The notes below the pieces were generated by a model. That model searched no databases. It saw only the letters and a list, made by a program, of their open reading frames with translations, and was not told the DNA's origin. A program made the position numbers and the translations under genes. Below are positions 60,193-64,000 of a stretch of 64,000 bases of DNA, in pieces (positions within the stretch are counted from its first letter, which is position 1; every line of letters begins with the position of its first letter). The DNA comes from Pseudoxanthomonas sangjuensis (GTDB taxonomy: Bacteria > Pseudomonadota > Gammaproteobacteria > Xanthomonadales > Xanthomonadaceae). The DNA lies in contig NZ_PDWR01000008.1 of assembly GCF_010211755.1 (NCBI RefSeq), positions 1 to 64,000 on the forward strand, written 5' to 3'.

Positions 60193-60509
60193 GTCCGCAG
60201 CTTGACGTGCCCCTCAAGCTCTAGTCCTCGCAGTGCCGCCGTTTCGCGCGGCTGCGAAAACAGGATGCGCACGTTCCGGTATTCGCCTTCGCCGTTGAGG
60301 CGAGCGCTGCCAAAGGCGACGGCATCCTTGTTCCCCGGCGTCCGATAGGTTAGTTCCCGATGCGTGTATTGCACCGGAAAGAGAATGCCCTTCTCCGTCG
60401 AGAGGTCGAGAAGCAGCAGGGAAAGTTCGCTGCCGGCGCTCAGCGCTGCGACCGTTTCGGAAGTCAGTGGCGGAAGCTGGTGGAAGTAGTCGCTGTCGTG
60501 GGTAGCCAT
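60189..60509 (-). CDS. Small protein of unknown function
   Basis: 106 residues from ATG with GGAGGG upstream. Beta-rich, with no signal: TLSAGSELSLLLLDLSTEKGILFPVQYTHRELTY-like strands. It is the last gene of a five-gene minus-strand block pointing toward the ejection genes. No family recognised. Confidence 0.55.
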   Translation of the reverse strand: MATHDSDYFHQLPPLTSETVAALSAGSELSLLLLDLSTEKGILFPVQYTHRELTYRTPGNKDAVAFGSARLNGEGEYRNVRILFSQPRETAALRGLELEGHVKLRT

Positions 60510-60522
60510 TGGCCCTCCTGGT

Positions 60523-61065
60523 TCAGTCGTCGCAACGCTCGTCTTCATCGGCGTCCTTGCAGTCCCCATCTTCGATCATCTGCTGCTGGACTTCCTCCGT
60601 GTAGGCTTCGCATCCTTCGATGAAGGACTGCGAGTTGCCGCCGCAGTCGTCGGGGTCTTCGATGTCGTGCGCCTCGGCCCACTGGTAGCCGGCTTCATGG
60701 CCTCCGCAGTCGGCCGTGCATGGGTAACCGTGCGAATAGAGGGGAAGTGCCGGAGCGGTTGCCGGGCGCTGCGTCCTATCGAGAACGCAATTCGTGGCCG
60801 GTGTGGCCGAAAAATATCCGGTTCCGTCCCTGCGATAGCACCAGTAGACAGGCCGCGTCGCTGTTAGGCCGCCACTCGTCTGTTGTGAAGGCTGGTAGTT
60901 CGCAATCAACACACATGCGTAGTTTTTCAGAGGCTGGGAGACGTACGTGGGAATGCGATCCGGGCCGATGCATTTATACAGCGAGCCCGCGAAACAAGGC
61001 AGTGGCACGAGGGCGGCGCCCGCAAGCGCGGCGGCCATGATCAACAATCGTTTCCTGCCAGCCAC
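60523..61065 (-). CDS. Exported cysteine-rich protein (DUF4124-like start)
   Basis: 180 residues from a GTG (MAGRKRLLIMAAALAGAALV), which gives a good signal peptide; an internal ATG nine codons later is the alternative. The mature part opens GSLYKCIGPDRIPTYVSQPLKNYAC, like the DUF4124 motif of periplasmic proteins, and continues with about ten cysteines (CYRRDG, NCVLD, CTADCGGHEAG, DDCGG, DGDCKDADEDERC). Probably disulfide-bonded and periplasmic or surface-exposed. Cargo of the element; function unknown. Confidence 0.6.
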   Translation of the reverse strand: MAGRKRLLIMAAALAGAALVPLPCFAGSLYKCIGPDRIPTYVSQPLKNYACVLIANYQPSQQTSGGLTATRPVYWCYRRDGTGYFSATPATNCVLDRTQRPATAPALPLYSHGYPCTADCGGHEAGYQWAEAHDIEDPDDCGGNSQSFIEGCEAYTEEVQQQMIEDGDCKDADEDERCDD

Positions 61066-61081
61066 ATGCTCCCCCGGTGTC

Positions 61082-61381
61082 TTACGGTAACCGCCTGCGC
61101 GGCCTGGTGCTCCGGCGGCGCGCTTGCTCCGACGCCGTCGGAGACGGAGGCGCGTAGCTCTCCGGTGCGGGCGAGCGCTTCCCGTACCACAACCTGCTGA
61201 GCAGCGATTGCCCGTGCGGCCATGCGTCATGGTCGGCCCACAGCTTGAAGAAGAGGACTCGCCTGAGCCTCCCTTCCGGCACGAAGCGCCACAGCAGCCA
61301 AAGGAAACCCGCCCACAGGCCAAGGAACATGGCCCCAAACAGCGGCTTGAGCAGCATAGTGAGGGCGAAATCGTGGTTCAT
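61082..61381 (-). CDS. Small membrane protein
   Basis: 99 residues. One or two hydrophobic helices (FALTMLLKPLFGAMFLGLWAGFLWLLWRFV) and a basic, proline- and arginine-rich tail ending ARRRSTRPRRRLP. No family recognised. In the same minus-strand block as the exported cysteine-rich protein, 16 bases upstream of it. Confidence 0.55.
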   Translation of the reverse strand: MNHDFALTMLLKPLFGAMFLGLWAGFLWLLWRFVPEGRLRRVLFFKLWADHDAWPHGQSLLSRLWYGKRSPAPESYAPPSPTASEQARRRSTRPRRRLP

Positions 61382-61390
61382 GGGCGCATG

Positions 61391-62020
61391 CTACTCGGTT
61401 TGGCCCGAAGGGCTTTCCGGCGGCACGCGATGCCGCATGATCGACGCCGCAATCTGGTTCGACGACCATTCGAAGGATCGCCAGGCGAGTTCCGGCGTGT
61501 CGCCGTAGCCGACGGTCTTCGCCATGAGGCCGAAATGACCCTGCTCACCATAGAAGTGCTTGAGCGGTTCGACCATGAAATCGAAGAAGATGCGGATCGG
61601 TGGAGGTGGGGCAGGGATGGCGCCCAAAATCCAGCCGGCCAAGTCCACATAGTGGCTGGTGTCGGTGGATTTCTCGGGGTTCCTGATCACGTAGACGGCA
61701 TAGCCGCCGACATGGAATTTCGAGGCAATCGGATTATCGTCCGCTGTCCTTTCGAACTGCGCTACGTCGCAGCCGATGGAGCACAGCTTGGAATCGTGCC
61801 CTGTCGCTGCTGCGACCATGCTCCGAAGCCCAGCGCTTCGCCGTAGCTCGGGAATGGTGTCGATCAATTCGGGGCTGCTGATCAAGTCCACGAACGCCCC
61901 GCGATCATGGCCGTACGCCGCCAACTCCTCCGGGCTCATCCCGTGGTAGTGCGTCATGGTTTCGGCCTTGTCGGTGGTCGCGATGCGATACCCCGGGCCT
62001 TCGAAGGCTATCTGCTCCAT
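61391..62020 (-). CDS. Soluble protein of unknown function
   Basis: 209 residues, no signal peptide. N-terminus MEQIAFEGPGYRIATTDKAETMTHYHGMSPEELAAYG, then alpha/beta mixture (FVDLISSPELIDTIPELRR; GYAVYVIRNPEKSTDTSHYVDLAGW) and a C-terminal helix. Several His/Asp/Glu positions but no motif I can name. Middle of the minus-strand cargo block; no recognised homologues. Confidence 0.55.
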   Translation of the reverse strand: MEQIAFEGPGYRIATTDKAETMTHYHGMSPEELAAYGHDRGAFVDLISSPELIDTIPELRRSAGLRSMVAAATGHDSKLCSIGCDVAQFERTADDNPIASKFHVGGYAVYVIRNPEKSTDTSHYVDLAGWILGAIPAPPPPIRIFFDFMVEPLKHFYGEQGHFGLMAKTVGYGDTPELAWRSFEWSSNQIAASIMRHRVPPESPSGQTE

Positions 62021-62035
62021 CCCTTTTCCTCGCGA

Positions 62036-62383
62036 TCACAACTCAGGCGTGTCCCGGCCGCAGTTATAGCAGCGCCGGAAATCGGGCAGTTGCTTGCCGT
62101 AGTAGACCTTGCCGGGTCGAACGCCACCCAACGGGCCGCCACAGTACCGGCAGTCCGGCCCATGCCCGCCTTCCCACCGATACAGCCGCCAGCCGAACAC
62201 GGCCAAGAACCCAGCCGAGGCGACTGCTCCCGCAAGCGCAATCCCCCGTGCCGGCGTGCCTAGTTGCCCGAAGTACGGCGAGGAATTCGCCAGGTGCGAC
62301 ACCGCCGACGACAGCAGGACGCCGCCCATGAGGGCCAGCAGCGGCCATGCTAGGCCGCGCGCGAAGATCGACCACCACCGCAT
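62036..62383 (-). CDS. Membrane protein with a zinc ribbon
   Basis: 115 residues from ATG at MRWWSIF with GGAG upstream. Two hydrophobic helices (LAWPLLALMGGVLLSSAVSHL; IALAGAVASAGFLAVFGWRLY) and a C-terminal zinc ribbon, CRYCGG ... CYNCGR, facing the cytoplasm. Such membrane-tethered ribbons occur in defence and regulatory proteins, but no family is recognised. First gene of the minus-strand block; its promoter must lie in 62384-62563, divergent from the next gene. Confidence 0.6.
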   Translation of the reverse strand: MRWWSIFARGLAWPLLALMGGVLLSSAVSHLANSSPYFGQLGTPARGIALAGAVASAGFLAVFGWRLYRWEGGHGPDCRYCGGPLGGVRPGKVYYGKQLPDFRRCYNCGRDTPEL

Positions 62384-62563
62384 ATCCGTTCTCCATGAAG
62401 GTGACGCACGAAGGCTGGCAGCCGTCTGTCGCATGTGTTGAGACTGCACATGGCGATGGTATCGGTGCCGAGAGAGCCAATGGCTCGGAGATTTTCTCGA
62501 CGCCGTGTAGGGAAAATCCTACGGAAGAAACTGGCACGCTATCCTGTTCCGACAGGGGGAGCT

Positions 62564-63103
62564 ATGGACTGGAAAGAAGGCATGACGTTTGGAGTGGCGC
62601 TTCTAGGCGCAGTGCTCGGCGTGATCAATACTGTTTGGGCGCTTTATCGTGATCGCGTCCGTTTGCGCGTCCGTGCAGTATGGCTGAGCAGGGTATTTCA
62701 GATCAGTGGAACCACGCAGCTCGCGGGGCAGACTTCTGAATTCGCTGGCGTTTTAGAACGAAGCCCTGATGGTCATTTTGGTGTTCGCGTTACCAATTTA
62801 GGTTTTGTCGAGGTGACTATCGACAGCATGGGACTCACCTCCACCGGATTTTTCAAGAGACGGTTTGGGCGCCGTCTACAGCGCAGCCCAATTATTTCTG
62901 ATGCGATGAATGCGGTCTCGCTGCCGTACAGACTAAAGCCGCGCGAAACAATTACTGTTTGGACGGCGCGAGATGAAGCAACGGTTGGTAAGGCGCTCGC
63001 CAAAGCAAAGCGTGTGTATGCATCCACATCCTGTGGTGTGGATGTGTTTGGTGCGAGTGGGCTTCTTCGAGCACTAGTTCTTCGGGAAAGGCAACGTGGG
63101 TAG
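62564..63103 (+). CDS. Membrane-anchored protein of unknown function
   Basis: 179 residues with AGGGGGAG upstream. One N-terminal membrane helix (MTFGVALLGAVLGVINTVWALY), then a basic stretch (RDRVRLRVRAVWLSRVF) and a beta-rich soluble domain (GHFGVRVTNLGFVEVTIDSMGLTSTGF; SLPYRLKPRETITVW). This layout resembles generic phage or plasmid accessory proteins. GC content is clearly lower than the rest of the element, a sign of separate acquisition. It overlaps the next gene by eight bases. Confidence 0.55.
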   Translation: MDWKEGMTFGVALLGAVLGVINTVWALYRDRVRLRVRAVWLSRVFQISGTTQLAGQTSEFAGVLERSPDGHFGVRVTNLGFVEVTIDSMGLTSTGFFKRRFGRRLQRSPIISDAMNAVSLPYRLKPRETITVWTARDEATVGKALAKAKRVYASTSCGVDVFGASGLLRALVLRERQRG

Positions 63104-63446
63104 TCCGCCAGAGAACTCCGGCAAGACGGCTTTGAAAGCAGCGCTTATCGCTGCTGAGGCTATATCCGGATGCACACGCCTTTGGATACTTCGCATCCTT
63201 GAGGCTAGTCCAGGTCGTTGCGGCAACGACGACTTAATGCACGTTGGACTGGCCTACGTTGGGTTGCCGCTTGCACAAGCTGATTTGCTTGGGCATCTAA
63301 ACTTCCTTGCTGACAAGGGATTGATTCGCCTGGACTACCGAGATGAGTTCAAAGTCTGGGTCATCGATCTGACGCGCACTGGGCGAGAAGTTGTTAGAGG
63401 CTTGGTGGAAGTGGAGGGGATCGAGCGGCCTCAAGGTGAGGATTAG
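63096..63446 (+). CDS. VpaChn25_0724-family winged-helix phage protein
   Basis: 116 residues from a GTG. RLWILRILEASPGRCGNDDL, then LLGHLNFLADKGLIRLD and the closing VWVIDLTRTGREVVRGLVEVEGIERP, is the pattern of the VpaChn25_0724 family, a winged-helix protein otherwise encoded in the Mu-like phage gene block. It suggests mosaic exchange between a Mu-type and a podovirus-type element. Role unknown, probably regulatory. A perfect terminator follows. Confidence 0.7.
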   Translation: MGSPPENSGKTALKAALIAAEAISGCTRLWILRILEASPGRCGNDDLMHVGLAYVGLPLAQADLLGHLNFLADKGLIRLDYRDEFKVWVIDLTRTGREVVRGLVEVEGIERPQGED

Positions 63447-63469
63447 CGCGACCTACCATTCAAAAAGCG

Positions 63470-63497
63470 AAAACCCCGGCATGCCGGGGTTTTGTTG
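63470..63497 (+). terminator. Rho-independent terminator
   Basis: AAACCCCGGCATGCCGGGGT and following TTTGTTGTT: a perfect palindromic stem with a T-rich 3' side, 24 bases after the winged-helix gene stop. The symmetric stem can also act for the converging gene from the right. Confidence 0.9.
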
Positions 63498-63525
63498 TTA
63501 CTTCGCGTTAGCGGAAGTCGGAAAG

Positions 63526-63996
63526 CTAGTTCGGGAGGTGGGTTCGCGTGTTGGAGCCTTGCGTCCTTCTCTTGCGGCTTGAGCGTGCTCGTAAGCCGTT
63601 CTCACCTGCGTCTGAATCCCCTTGCTTTGGCTGCTGGGAGCCATTTGCCGATTCATTGCTTGGTTGAGAAGAGTTGTCATCTTGGGCTCCTGCTTGAGAT
63701 GGGGCGGGCGGTGGTATTACGGCACAAGCGATGTTCGATTGAGATGAAATGAGATGCCAGATCGAATCGCAGAAATGTTGTTCGGCTTCGGTTAGTGGGC
63801 CTACGCGCTCGAAAAGTTCCTTTGCTTCCTTTCTGTCAATGACAAAGTTGTGCGACGGATATTTGTGTATCAAGCGGTCAAGGGCGTTTTGTTTCAGGTT
63901 GCTGCCGTATTGATTAAGGCGGTTGCCGTACTCCTCGGCGATGCGTGTCAGCCTTTGCAATTCCCCGAAGCGGAGCGGGTCTAGCTGGCTAAACAA
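63526..63996 (-). CDS. C-terminal part of a probable serine dehydrogenase proteinase-type protein (incomplete)
   Basis: 156 residues visible, with the frame reaching the window edge. The text LDPLRFGELQRLTRIAEEYG, then HKYPSHNFVIDRKEAKELFERV, resembles the C-terminal end of SDH_sah (ClpP-like serine dehydrogenase proteinase) proteins. The catalytic region would be outside the window, so the apparent Met at the edge is probably internal. The tail (from about residue 95) is low-complexity Q/S/N/R-rich. It lies in the low-GC right end of the element. Confidence 0.5.
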   Translation of the reverse strand: MFSQLDPLRFGELQRLTRIAEEYGNRLNQYGSNLKQNALDRLIHKYPSHNFVIDRKEAKELFERVGPLTEAEQHFCDSIWHLISSQSNIACAVIPPPAPSQAGAQDDNSSQPSNESANGSQQPKQGDSDAGENGLRARSSRKRRTQGSNTRTHLPN

Positions 63997-64000
63997 GGGC

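Noticed and set aside
62530-62563. Sigma-54-like TGGCAC sequence upstream of 62564
   Set aside because: TGGCAC is present, but the -12 TTGC element is not at the required spacing.
1-64000. CRISPR array or classical restriction/toxin-antitoxin locus
   Set aside because: No regularly spaced direct repeats, Cas genes, methylase/endonuclease pair or recognisable toxin-antitoxin pair was seen.

Overview
The window is GC-rich, densely coding DNA. Several features point to the gammaproteobacterial family Xanthomonadaceae (Lysobacter, Luteimonas, Thermomonas or Pseudoxanthomonas type): the birA-coaX-SPOR order, a TonB-dependent receptor inside a glycan-degradation locus, oxidative (non-phosphorylative) sugar pathways, and REP-like hairpins of the GTAAGGCGGGTT type. 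No rRNA gene or species marker is present, so the genus is inference.

Layout. (1) 1-2.7 kb: the start of an IS3-family transposase cut by the window edge, REP-like hairpins, a perfect FNR/ANR box, a tiny membrane protein, a ferric-reductase-like flavocytochrome and a small stress-type membrane protein. (2) 3.0-9.1 kb, minus strand: a De Ley-Doudoroff galactonate operon, dgoR-dgoK-dgoA-dgoD-lactonase-Na+/sugar symporter, mostly with ATGA overlaps. (3) 9.2-14.9 kb: housekeeping and small genes, including an NAD-type 6-phosphogluconate dehydrogenase, a CcdC-like membrane protein, an EF-hand protein, a lipoprotein and an HAD phosphatase. (4) 15.0-40.8 kb: a large L-arabinan/L-arabinose utilisation locus. 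It has a GH51, a TonB receptor, an aldose epimerase, the oxidative arabinose enzymes (dehydrogenase, lactonase, arabonate dehydratase, an FAH-fold enzyme, alpha-ketoglutarate semialdehyde dehydrogenase), a LysR regulator, a YtfQRT-YjfF ABC importer, a GPH symporter, a GH127 and three GH43 enzymes. Together these would cut arabinan outside or in the periplasm, import arabinose and oligomers, and oxidise arabinose to 2-oxoglutarate. (5) 40.9-46.8 kb: two paralogous outer-membrane barrels, mtfA, birA, coaX and a SPOR protein, ending at tRNA-Thr(TGT).

(6) 46.8-64 kb: an integrated phage-like element beginning at the 3' end of that tRNA. It carries a P4-type integrase, small early genes behind hairpin-rich leaders, an excisionase-like protein, a replication protein with a DnaB-type helicase, an overlapping gene pair, a 2OG-Fe(II) oxygenase, a GNAT and three podovirus-type DNA ejection proteins. 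No terminase, portal, capsid or tail gene is visible before a block of minus-strand cargo genes. A lower-GC right end carries a Mu-type winged-helix protein and part of a probable serine dehydrogenase proteinase. The right attachment site is not in the window.

The most interesting parts are the phage-like element (ejection genes without head genes, dual-coded genes, structured leaders, unknown cargo) and the arabinose locus, where an FAH-fold protein appears to replace the usual ketodeoxyarabonate dehydratase.
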